This document shows positions 1-5,963 of a stretch of DNA of 7,510 nucleotides, piece by piece; within the stretch, counting starts at the first letter, position 1, and every line of letters begins with the position of its first letter. The translations under genes and the position numbers were made by a program. The DNA is taken from the NCBI GenBank assembly GCA_003519375.1, contig DOWV01000076.1, positions 665 through 8,174 on the forward strand. The letters run 5' to 3'. The notes beneath the pieces were generated by a model. It made no database searches. It was not told the origin of the DNA and saw only the letters and a list, made by a program, of their open reading frames with translations. The stretch comes from Bacteroidota bacterium. Lineage in GTDB: Bacteria; Bacteroidota; Ignavibacteria; UBA10030.

Positions 1-13
1 CAGTCGGGATATG

Positions 14-48
14 CGAAAGCCCTCGGCGAGGCTGAGGGCTTTCGTTTT
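14..48 (+). terminator. Rho-independent terminator of a + strand gene lying off the left edge
   Basis: A perfect 11-bp inverted repeat (CGAAAGCCCTC at 14-24, GAGGGCTTTCG at 34-44) encloses a 9-nt loop and is followed directly by TTTT (45-48). The T run lies only on the + side, so it ends a rightward transcript whose gene is outside the window. The hairpin could also slow leftward transcription coming from the PUR gene, but no U tract follows in that direction. Confidence 0.85.
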
Positions 49-59
49 GTCTTAAGGGT

Positions 60-86
60 GGGCCGGCCCTCCGCGTGGGCCGACCC
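60..86 (-). terminator. GC-rich hairpin just after the PUR-domain gene, possible 3'-end structure
   Basis: Read on the minus strand, GGGTCGGCCC (86-77) pairs with GGGCCGGCCC (69-60) around a 7-nt loop. This gives a 10-bp stem with a single G-U wobble. On the + strand the same position is a C-A mismatch, so the stem is better formed in the leftward RNA, which is the transcript of the PUR gene ending at 112. No U tract follows, so it is a weak candidate for an intrinsic terminator and may instead stabilise the mRNA end. Confidence 0.4.
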
Positions 87-111
87 GGAATGCCGACGAC
101 CATCCCCAGGC

Positions 112-333
112 TTATGAGGCGACGGCGGCGGCTGCGTCTTCAACGGCCTTCTTGAACTCCGGAATCGATTCGCCGAAGACTCGTACGGTGGTCCGTTTTT
201 TCTCGTCGCCGTTGATCCGGTTCTCGGAGATCGAAAGGTACTTGTTGCCATTCTTCGCCTCCTTGACATCGACGAAGTACGTTGTTCGTCCTGCGCGGAC
301 CATAGTCGAATACAACGAATTGGTATTGGGCAT
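112..333 (-). CDS. Small PUR-domain (DUF3276-type) nucleic-acid-binding protein
   Basis: This is a 73-residue protein resembling the single-repeat PUR proteins of Bacteroidota/Chlorobiota and spirochaetes, which bind single-stranded nucleic acid as dimers and act in the cytoplasm. The visible signature is VRAGRTTYFVDVKEAKNGNKYLSISE (residues 12-37). It forms the beta strands of the Whirly-like fold and is followed by TTVRVF (48-53) and a closing amphipathic helix (57-71) that ends in an Ala-rich tail. An in-frame ATG at 345 would add four residues. I chose the ATG at 333 because GGAGG lies 5 nt before it, whereas nothing resembling a ribosome binding site precedes 345. The gene stands alone, convergent with a terminator at 14-48, and has an inverted repeat 35 bp upstream of its start. 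The family assignment is from motif recognition. The target nucleic acid cannot be told from the sequence. Confidence 0.85.
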   Translation of the reverse strand: MPNTNSLYSTMVRAGRTTYFVDVKEAKNGNKYLSISENRINGDEKKRTTVRVFGESIPEFKKAVEDAAAAVAS

Positions 334-338
334 GAGAG

Positions 339-343
339 CCTCC
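339..343 (-). promoter_or_regulatory. Ribosome binding site that decides the PUR start
   Basis: GGAGG on the minus strand is followed by CTCTC (5 nt) and the ATG at 333. It overlaps the other possible ATG (345-343), which has no Shine-Dalgarno-like sequence of its own. This favours the shorter protein. Confidence 0.7.
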
Positions 344-367
344 ATGAGGTTGGTGGTTGGATGATGA

Positions 368-387
368 CCCTTAGAGTGTACTAAGGG
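368..387. repeat. Inverted repeat upstream of the PUR gene, possible operator
   Basis: CCCTTAG (368-374) and CTAAGGG (381-387) form a perfect 7-bp inverted repeat with a 6-nt spacer, 34 bp upstream of the PUR start codon. On the minus strand the spacer reads TACACT, which resembles a -10 hexamer. A protein bound to both arms would then cover the promoter core. No good -35 element is visible at 16-18 bp, so the promoter reading is tentative. The repeat could also be a 5' leader hairpin. Confidence 0.4.
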
Positions 388-564
388 GTGTTTGAAGGAT
401 GTGAAGCGGAACTTGTGTTGTGGGGTATCGAAAGGTGTTGCGTTGCGCGATATCAGGCGAAGTTGCAGAGTGGATGGTCTGGAGACGCAGAAGCCGGAAG
501 CTCTCCTGGCGGAGACTCCGGGCGTGCGACACGGATCAGCATTGCAGGTTGCAGCGGTTGACGT

Positions 565-861
565 TCAGGAATCTGTGGTTCCATAGAATCGATGAATTGC
601 CGCGATGATTGAATCCCGCGAAACGGAAACCGGTTTGATTCTCTTGGCGTTGCCGAGGAGCATCCGGATGTCGGTGAGCACCTGGCTGTGGAACATCGGC
701 GGGACGGCAATGATGACGACGTCGTTCTTGACTGCGATCGGTAAGACGGCGAGCTCGAGAGCGGTTCTTTTGGAAATGAGTTTCAGTACTGAAGGTTCTA
801 TCGTGAGCAAGTTCAGGTCTATCATTGACGCACGCTGGAATGTCAACTGCAGACGAGTCAT
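565..861 (-). CDS. Stand-alone MshEN/T2SSE_N half-domain protein
   Basis: This is a 98-residue protein matching the second half of the N-terminal domain of PilB/GspE/MshE secretion ATPases. IDLNLLTIEPSVLKLI (14-29) corresponds to the usual vDL..l.idp.ll.li. It is followed by VLPIAVKNDVVIIAVPP (39-55), then LTDIRMLLG (62-70), and ends IIAAIHRFYG (85-94), which is the normal domain boundary. Only four residues follow. No Walker A/B ATPase region exists, and the preceding RLGE...G-type repeat that makes up the first c-di-GMP-contacting motif is missing. The start is taken at the ATG at 861, with GGAGAAG upstream at a longish distance. The frame stays open to an ATG at 1053 (162 residues), but the added part is not domain-like and would run across the palindrome at 918-936. 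Another start at 825 has no ribosome binding site. It could be a small c-di-GMP- or partner-binding protein, or the remnant of a truncated ATPase gene. Confidence 0.7.
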   Translation of the reverse strand: MTRLQLTFQRASMIDLNLLTIEPSVLKLISKRTALELAVLPIAVKNDVVIIAVPPMFHSQVLTDIRMLLGNAKRIKPVSVSRDSIIAAIHRFYGTTDS

Positions 862-917
862 TTCGTTAGGCTTCTCCAATCGGAAAGTGAAGAAAAAAAG
901 AGCATCAGTCAAGAGTT

Positions 918-936
918 TTTTGCGAATATCGCAAAA
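918..936. promoter_or_regulatory. Perfect 19-bp palindrome, probable operator
   Basis: TTTTGCGA (918-925) and TCGCAAAA (929-936) are exact inverted copies around ATA. The site lies 57 bp upstream of the start of the MshEN-domain gene and about 270 bp upstream of the peptidase gene. Its length, symmetry and AT-rich flanks fit the binding site of a homodimeric helix-turn-helix regulator. I do not recognise the motif as that of a named regulator. As an RNA hairpin it would have a 3-nt loop and only four GC-containing steps, so a DNA role is more likely. Confidence 0.5.
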
Positions 937-1194
937 TGACGGTTCTTTGAGCCAGTGGATCCTGTTTTCGGAGAAAAATCGCCTGTTCTTCGCGCTTGAA
1001 TCGCTTGGCGGATCAGCCTCAATGAGGAAGTCCGGAGGCGGTTTCTGTATCACATGATTGGTCTGGCGCAGAGGTGAAAAAAACGGGTCCGGGCCGCGCT
1101 ACTTTTACGCTTCTTTTCCGTTAATTCTGTTACTGTCACCCGCAGGGTAATCAGAGCTTTTTCCCACAATCGTTTCCACTCTACAAACTCAAAA

Positions 1195-1200
1195 AGGAGG
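1195..1200 (+). promoter_or_regulatory. Strong ribosome binding site of the M28 peptidase gene
   Basis: AGGAGG, preceded by an A run, lies 8 nt before the ATG at 1209. This is a consensus Shine-Dalgarno and fixes the start. It is the strongest site in the window and suggests high translation of the exported peptidase. Confidence 0.85.
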
Positions 1201-1208
1201 GACTTTTC

Positions 1209-2957
1209 ATGGCCAGGCGCATACTTGTTGTTCTTGCTCTTGTGGCTTTCGTTGTTTCCGCTGGCTTCGCCCAGGTCGCCGAGAAGGTCGACACGGCTGT
1301 CATCAGTAAGATCAAAGACGAAGGATTGAACAGATCTCAGGTGATGGAAGTCCTGAGCTATCTCACCGACGTGTATGGCCCGCGTTTGAACGCGTCCCCC
1401 GAGTACAAAGAAGGTGCAGAATGGGTCGCGAAAAAACTCGCGTCATGGGGTCTCCAGAACATACATTTCGAAAAATGCGCTCCTGTTTCCAAAGGTTGGA
1501 CGTTGAAGCGGTTCGCTCTCAATACCGTCGACCCTCAGCCCTTCCCAATTATCGGTTACCCCAAAGCGTGGAGCCCTGGTGTGAAGGGAACAGTGACAGG
1601 CGAAGCGATTCTGTTCGATGCGAAGTCGGAAGCGGAGCTCGAGGAATTCAAGGGCAAGCTGAAGGGCAAGTTTGTGCTCGTCAGCGATGAGCGTGACGTC
1701 CCAGCGCATTTTGAGGCAGAAGGGAAGAGGCTCACCGATTCAGAGCTTCTGCGGCTCGCGAACGCCGCGCCGCAAGCGGGTGGCGCACGTCGCTTCCGTG
1801 GTATGCCGGATTTTTCGAGAATGACACCGGCTGCTCGTGACTCTGCACAGCGAGCCATGATTCGTGAGTTCGCCCCTGATGCCGATTCAGCTCGCATAGC
1901 CCGCTTCCTCAGCCAGATGCGCGGTGGCGGCGGCCAGAATGTACTTCCCCGGAAACTTGAAATGTGCCTGAAAGAGGGCGCTCTGGTTGTATTCGACGTT
2001 GGCAGGGGTGATGGCGGCAACTTGATTGTTCAGTCGGCGACAGTACCGCCACCGGCGGGTGCCGTGCAGGGACAACGCGTGACTGCATACGATCCCAAAG
2101 TCCCTCAGGTTGTTCCACAAGTGACTCTGGCCGCCGAGCATTACAACCGGCTGGTCCGGATGATGAAGAAGGATCAGAAGGTGAAGCTTGAGATGATCCT
2201 GGACGTTGCGTGGACTCAAGCCGACTCATCGTTTAATGTCATTGCCGAAATTCCCGGAACGGATCTGAAAGACGAGATCGTACTTTTGGGCGGACACTTC
2301 GACACGTGGCACGGTGGCACGGGCGCCACGGATAACAGCTCCGGCTCCGCAGCCTGCATGGAAGCAGTTCGCATCATCCAGACCCTTGGCCTGCAACCTC
2401 GCCGCACCATCCGGATTGGTTTGTGGGCTGCAGAAGAAGAGGGAATTATTGGGTCACGCGAATATGTAACAAGGCACTATGCTGCACGTGAAGGAGCAGG
2501 AGGGGGATTCCCGATGGGCGGGGGCGCAGGAGAGTTGAAGAAGAAACCCGATTTCGACAAGTTCTCGGTCTATCTCAATCACGACAACGGAACCGGAAAG
2601 ATCCGCGGAGTGTATCTGCAGGGGAACGAGGCGGCACGCCCGATCTTCCGCGCGTGGCTGGAGCCGTTCGCCTCACTTGGTGCCTCAACGCTCACCATTC
2701 AGAATACCAGCGGGACCGATCACCTGTCCTTTGACGCTGTCGGACTTCCGGGCTTCCAGTTCATTCAGGATCCGATCGAGTACAATGAGCGCACGCATCA
2801 CTACACGATGGATCTGTATGAGAGGGCGCAAGCCGACGACATGAAGCAGGCTGCAACCATCATGGCGGCATTCGCCTACAACGCCGCGATGAGGGACGGA
2901 AAGTTCCCCCGCAAGCCGGAAGCTGCACCGCGTCCGGCGCGCACCGGCACTAACTAA
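1209..2957 (+). CDS. Secreted di-zinc M28-family metallopeptidase with PA-like insertion
   Basis: This 582-residue exported peptidase probably acts as an aminopeptidase or carboxypeptidase in the periplasm or outside the cell. Residues 1-21 form a Sec signal peptide (ARR, hydrophobic stretch, likely cleavage GFA|Q). Residues about 50-340 hold the N-terminal part and a PA-like beta region (KGKFVLVSDERDVP, GALVVFDVGRGDGG), interrupted by a charged helical segment (about 170-245). The M28 core follows: H363 in GGHFDTWHGG, with D365 supporting it, bridging D375 in ATDNSSG, catalytic E409 and metal ligand E410 in AAEEEG, D459 in LNHDNG, and H505 in GTDHLSFD. Every residue expected for a working di-zinc site is present. 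A Gly-rich loop (428-441) follows the catalytic glutamates, and the tail is Pro/Arg-rich. No lipobox and no type IX secretion C-terminal domain are seen. The gene looks monocistronic, with a strong ribosome binding site before it and a terminator after it. Substrate specificity is not readable from the sequence. Confidence 0.93.
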   Translation: MARRILVVLALVAFVVSAGFAQVAEKVDTAVISKIKDEGLNRSQVMEVLSYLTDVYGPRLNASPEYKEGAEWVAKKLASWGLQNIHFEKCAPVSKGWTLKRFALNTVDPQPFPIIGYPKAWSPGVKGTVTGEAILFDAKSEAELEEFKGKLKGKFVLVSDERDVPAHFEAEGKRLTDSELLRLANAAPQAGGARRFRGMPDFSRMTPAARDSAQRAMIREFAPDADSARIARFLSQMRGGGGQNVLPRKLEMCLKEGALVVFDVGRGDGGNLIVQSATVPPPAGAVQGQRVTAYDPKVPQVVPQVTLAAEHYNRLVRMMKKDQKVKLEMILDVAWTQADSSFNVIAEIPGTDLKDEIVLLGGHFDTWHGGTGATDNSSGSAACMEAVRIIQTLGLQPRRTIRIGLWAAEEEGIIGSREYVTRHYAAREGAGGGFPMGGGAGELKKKPDFDKFSVYLNHDNGTGKIRGVYLQGNEAARPIFRAWLEPFASLGASTLTIQNTSGTDHLSFDAVGLPGFQFIQDPIEYNERTHHYTMDLYERAQADDMKQAATIMAAFAYNAAMRDGKFPRKPEAAPRPARTGTN

Positions 2958-2967
2958 CCTTTCTTGA

Positions 2968-3017
2968 AAAACGCTCCTGCTTGTGTCGGGCTACAGTGAC
3001 ATGGGCAGGAGCGTTTT
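2968..3017 (+). terminator. Rho-independent terminator after the M28 peptidase gene
   Basis: A perfect 13-bp inverted repeat (arms AAAACGCTCCTGC at 2968-2980 and GCAGGAGCGTTTT at 3005-3017) surrounds a 24-nt loop, starting 10 bp after the peptidase stop codon. The second arm ends in TTTT followed by CATTTC. The A run of the first arm would serve as a T run for leftward RNA, so it could work in both directions. The long loop is slightly unusual. Confidence 0.8.
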
Positions 3018-3042
3018 CATTTCAGGTGCGTCTAACCTACGT

Positions 3043-3720
3043 ATGAAGAGCGCACGAACCATCCTCCTTGTCACGATATTTGCAGTCGCCTTCGCACTCG
3101 TTGAATCAAGCGTGGTTGTGTACCTCCGGCAGATTTTCTACCCTGAAGGTTTTGCATTTCCCCTGAAGTCAGCCTCCGTCTCGAACGTCGGTGTTGAGAT
3201 CGCCCGCGAGTTTGCTACACTTGTTATGCTCATCGTCGTGGCCATGATAGCAGGCGAAGGCCGATGGCAGCGCTTCTCCTATTTCCTGATCGGTTTCGGC
3301 GTCTGGGATATCTTCTATTACGTCTGGCTGAAGGTGATCCTTGGTTGGCCGGATTCGGTGTTCGAGTGGGATATCCTCTTCCTCATCCCAATTCCGTGGA
3401 TTGGACCTGTTATCGGCCCGGTCCTCGTTTCGCTCGCGATGATAGCAGGCGGTTGGCTGATTCTCCGGAAAGAGGAAGAGTATGGCTCCTTTCAAGCATC
3501 TCGCGCCGCCATTGTTCTGGCTCTCATGGGATCGATCTTGATTCTCATCTCGTTCGTCCTCGATACGGATGCTTCACTCCATTTTCAATACCCGAAGCCG
3601 TATCACTACGAGCTCCTCGCGCTTGGCATGATGTGCTATGCCGGCGCATTCATCGCGACAATGAGAACATCGGGGGCGCCGAACACTGCGTCGGCAGTAA
3701 GCAAAACAGGGCGGAGATAG
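3043..3720 (+). CDS. Uncharacterised six-helix membrane protein
   Basis: This is a 225-residue integral membrane protein of unknown function. Hydrophobic segments lie at about 6-28, 57-71, 78-100, 111-141 (long, with a PIPW...GPV...GPV run that may form one helix plus a re-entrant turn), 156-174 and 189-208. Charged or aromatic residues within or beside them may be functional: E21 in ALVESSVVVYLR, E52/R55/E56 in EIAREFATLVML, W88-D89 in GFGVWDIFYYVWLK, and W109-D110 in WDILFLIP. I recall similar conserved hypothetical proteins in environmental bacteria but know no function for them. The start is the ATG at 3043. The frame stays open back to 2983, but those codons lie in the terminator at 2968-3017. 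No good Shine-Dalgarno precedes 3043. The gene is separated from the peptidase by that terminator and ends 21 bp from the convergent glycosyltransferase gene. Confidence 0.75.
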   Translation: MKSARTILLVTIFAVAFALVESSVVVYLRQIFYPEGFAFPLKSASVSNVGVEIAREFATLVMLIVVAMIAGEGRWQRFSYFLIGFGVWDIFYYVWLKVILGWPDSVFEWDILFLIPIPWIGPVIGPVLVSLAMIAGGWLILRKEEEYGSFQASRAAIVLALMGSILILISFVLDTDASLHFQYPKPYHYELLALGMMCYAGAFIATMRTSGAPNTASAVSKTGRR

Positions 3721-3741
3721 AAGGAATGGGTGAGGCTGCCG

Positions 3742-5091
3742 TCAGGACGACGGCCTGAAGCGATTCCAGAGAGACGTGAGAGCCGCCGATGCTACGATCA
3801 GGACAACGAAGTAGACGTTCATGATATTCCTGCCGACAAGATAGAACGGGGCAAGCGTTGCAAGCGTGTAGAGGTATGGGTATCCCACCACCAGCAGGTC
3901 CCTCCATCGGCTCCTCGTGAGCCATATTCCCGCGAGAAACAGGCAAGTCACGAGAACATCGACAGCCAGGAGCGCGATCTTGCTGATCGACACGTTCAAG
4001 GTTCCGGTCACATGCTTCGGAAGCAACGGCTGAAAGAAGATCTCACGCCCGACCTTGGGGGTGACGAAAACAATCGCACGTCTCACAATCGAAGTCGCAT
4101 ACCACACCGGGTGCTCCCGGACGAACTTGTGAGCTTCCGCTTTCAGTACCTGCTCGTACGCAATGGTCTGGCGCTCTGCTGTGGAATCCAACGATTGTGC
4201 GAAACGGACAATCGTCTCATCGTCATCCTGAAGATAATAGGGGTTTGGCATCTGTCCGACGCCCGCCCAGAATGAATGCCAGAACACACCCCGGGTTGCC
4301 ATGAACCTGTCAAAAACCGCGTAGTTGCGGATAATCAACGGCGAAAACGTGAGAGCGAATGCGGCCAGAAGAACCGCGGAGAACCGGAGAGCCTCTTTCA
4401 CGGGTCGTCCGATGAACAGAAGCGGCATCATGAAAATGACGTAGAGCAAAACTGTCGATCGCATCCATGCGACGATCCCGGTCGCGATTCCGATGGAGAG
4501 AATCTGCAGCCAGGGTCTCCTGCTGTCACGCAGGGCGATAAGTTGATAGACTGTGAAAATGAAAAGGAATGTGACCCAAATGTCGCGGTGGGGCCGTACA
4601 ACCAATTCAATACCCGGGACAAAGCAGGCATAGATCAGCGATGCGGCCATTCCGGTCCGTTCGTTGAACATCTTCCGGCCGATCCGGTAGACAAGCCAGC
4701 ACATCACCAGGTCGATGAGAATCTGCAACACGCGGATGGGCCACCATCGGTGAGATCCGGTCACTTTCCATAAGCCCGCCATCAGGAGTCCGTACCCGGG
4801 CTCCTCTTCAAAGAGCGGCGTCAGTTGTTCGTTTGCGGGTGCAGGCAGCTCCGAAGGATCAATCAACGCACCGCGGCTGCGGCATTCCTGAAGAGTAAAC
4901 TGAAGATGTCGTTGATCGATCTGGAACCACTGCCCGTTGAGGATATTGCGCGCGACTTCGGCGTGCATCAGGGAAACCGGAGCGAAGTCGAGGTTGTTCC
5001 ATTTCTTGTAGAGGAAGCCGAACCGGAATGCGGCGGCCAGCACGAGGACGAGGAGAAGAGGTGTCGTAATTCGGCGCGTCGTGGTCATCAT
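3742..5091 (-). CDS. GT-C membrane glycosyltransferase, family 39 (PMT/ArnT-like)
   Basis: This is a 449-residue inner-membrane protein with about ten to twelve hydrophobic segments, starting with TM1 at 11-28. It has the pattern of the PMT_2 / GT39 group, whose members move a sugar from a polyprenyl-phosphate carrier to a lipid, glycan or protein on the outer face of the membrane. Family-like parts are the first large outer loop with acidic and basic residues (D35, E45 in SLMHAEVARNIL), the PGYGLLMAGLWKVTG segment with the following helix and YRIGRKMF, and the RPHRDIWVTFLFIFTVYQL segment. The catalytic acid is not certain; D35 and E45 are the candidates. It is the last gene of a three-gene leftward operon: its ATG overlaps the TGA of the methyltransferase in ATGA (5091-5088), so translation is probably coupled. 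The GtrB-like gene two places upstream could supply its donor. The acceptor is unknown. Confidence 0.8.
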   Translation of the reverse strand: MMTTTRRITTPLLLVLVLAAAFRFGFLYKKWNNLDFAPVSLMHAEVARNILNGQWFQIDQRHLQFTLQECRSRGALIDPSELPAPANEQLTPLFEEEPGYGLLMAGLWKVTGSHRWWPIRVLQILIDLVMCWLVYRIGRKMFNERTGMAASLIYACFVPGIELVVRPHRDIWVTFLFIFTVYQLIALRDSRRPWLQILSIGIATGIVAWMRSTVLLYVIFMMPLLFIGRPVKEALRFSAVLLAAFALTFSPLIIRNYAVFDRFMATRGVFWHSFWAGVGQMPNPYYLQDDDETIVRFAQSLDSTAERQTIAYEQVLKAEAHKFVREHPVWYATSIVRRAIVFVTPKVGREIFFQPLLPKHVTGTLNVSISKIALLAVDVLVTCLFLAGIWLTRSRWRDLLVVGYPYLYTLATLAPFYLVGRNIMNVYFVVLIVASAALTSLWNRFRPSS

Positions 5092-5963
5092 TTCTTGCGG
5101 GCGATGACGAACATGATGTCGTACAGATTAAGATAGAGCGGAAATGAGAGCAACGGTTTTACGGTGTTGTAGATCGCTTTACGGATCTTTGTCTCCCGGT
5201 TGAGGACAAGCAGGGAATACAGCATCTGTTGAACGCTTCGCGAGTACCCGACGTGCTGAAAGTGTACAATCTCCAGGCCACACTGGTCGAACATTTTCCC
5301 GATGGTTTTTCTGCTGAAGTAGAAGAGATGCGTGGGAGGATGAATCAACCGCCATCGTTGACCCCGCGAGCGTGCAACAAGGCTGTCAACATCCCCCGTT
5401 GTCGCACACAAGACGCCTCCTGGTTTCAATAGTTGCGAAGCCTTCTCGACGTACAAGTCAGGCCGGGCGAGATGCTCGATTGTGTCCCACAACGCGACGA
5501 CGTCGTACCAGGCTCGACTCAACGGCAGGCTCATGAAGTCCCCCGCAGTTGCATTGAGCCCTCGGCTGCGCGCATCCCGGCAGGCCCCGGCAGAAATGTC
5601 GCACCCCTCAGCCTGCCAGGTTTTTGCCGCCAGCTCGAGAAAATAGCCATAGGCGCATCCGATTTCAAAGAGGTTCCCCCCGGAGGAAAACCGCCGAAGC
5701 GTTTTCAGTCGGGCGCTGAAATTCCTCTGAAGATAGGGCTTGTCTTCCTGGTAGTCGAGGTATTCGTCTCCAAAAAAATACCCTCGTTGGTACAGATGCT
5801 CAAGCTCGGCTGCGGACAAATGCGCATCGGCAAAAACGAGCGTGCACGAAGGGCAACGCAGGATACCGGGATAACACTCGTGATGGCTGGCGTCTGTGCC
5901 GCAGAGGATGCAGTTTCGCGTCTGAGGCGAGGCGTTAACGGTCGGAGTGTTTTGCTGTGTCAA
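5088..5963 (-). CDS. Class I SAM-dependent methyltransferase with N-terminal zinc ribbon
   Basis: This is a 291-residue cytoplasmic protein. A zinc ribbon comes first (C18-x2-C21 and C37-x2-C40). The Rossmann methyltransferase domain follows: motif I is LFEIGCAYGYF (98-108, with E100, G102, G106), the acidic residue at the end of strand 2 is D122 in EGCDIS, the motif IV region is VVALWDTIEHL (155-165), and LLKPGGVL follows. This is the Methyltransf_23 layout often seen in sugar or surface-polysaccharide clusters. The substrate is not readable, but a nucleotide sugar, lipid-linked sugar or other cluster intermediate is plausible. The only sensible start is a TTG at 5963, since the next in-frame ATG is residue 144, inside the domain. 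That start lies 29 nt inside the upstream glycosyltransferase gene, and no clear ribosome binding site precedes it, pointing to coupled translation. The C-terminus beyond about residue 240 is hydrophobic in places (SFPLYLNLYDIMFVIA) and may associate with the membrane. Confidence 0.87.
   Translation of the reverse strand: MTQQNTPTVNASPQTRNCILCGTDASHHECYPGILRCPSCTLVFADAHLSAAELEHLYQRGYFFGDEYLDYQEDKPYLQRNFSARLKTLRRFSSGGNLFEIGCAYGYFLELAAKTWQAEGCDISAGACRDARSRGLNATAGDFMSLPLSRAWYDVVALWDTIEHLARPDLYVEKASQLLKPGGVLCATTGDVDSLVARSRGQRWRLIHPPTHLFYFSRKTIGKMFDQCGLEIVHFQHVGYSRSVQQMLYSLLVLNRETKIRKAIYNTVKPLLSFPLYLNLYDIMFVIARKK

Larger units (their letters stand above)
862..1208. other. Divergent intergenic region between the MshEN-domain gene and the M28 peptidase gene
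   Basis: This 347-bp stretch separates two divergently read genes. It holds the perfect palindrome at 918-936. Five bases to its left on the minus strand is a TTGACT -35-like hexamer (912-907), but the expected -10 position carries only CACTTT. At its right end is the AGGAGG of the peptidase gene. I see no convincing -35/-10 pair for the rightward gene. TACTTTTA near 1100 is vaguely like the Bacteroidota TAnnTTTG box but lacks a properly placed partner. Open frames exist on both strands from about 862 to 1053, but their translations resemble no family I know. Confidence 0.5.

Noticed and set aside
443..454. TTGCGCGATATC as a second copy of the 918-936 palindrome
   Set aside because: Only GCGATAT is shared and the other half-site is missing; easily chance.
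346..564. Possible small gene or RNA between the PUR and MshEN-domain genes
   Set aside because: Short overlapping frames on both strands lack ribosome binding sites and domain-like sequence; no tRNA-like or clearly structured RNA element seen apart from the inverted repeat at 368-387.
605..1057. 150-codon open frame on the + strand antisense to the MshEN-domain gene
   Set aside because: The translation shows no domain-like pattern, while the opposite strand gives a clear T2SSE_N match; no ribosome binding site. Treated as a shadow frame.
2983..3042. Longer N-terminus for the membrane protein (GTG 2983 or ATG 3001)
   Set aside because: These codons overlap the peptidase terminator hairpin, and the extra residues are unlike a membrane protein N-terminus; MKSARTILLV at 3043 begins directly with a first helix.
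3738..3754. Small hairpin GCCGTC-AGGAC-GACGGC at the junction of the two convergent genes, as a shared terminator
   Set aside because: Only a 6-bp stem, no T run on either side, and it overlaps the end of the GT39 coding sequence.
3730..4773. Two long + strand open frames (181 and 165 codons) within the GT39 gene
   Set aside because: Translations are rich in Arg/His/Gln and hydrophilic, as expected for the reverse of a membrane protein gene; the minus strand codes for a typical multi-spanning enzyme.
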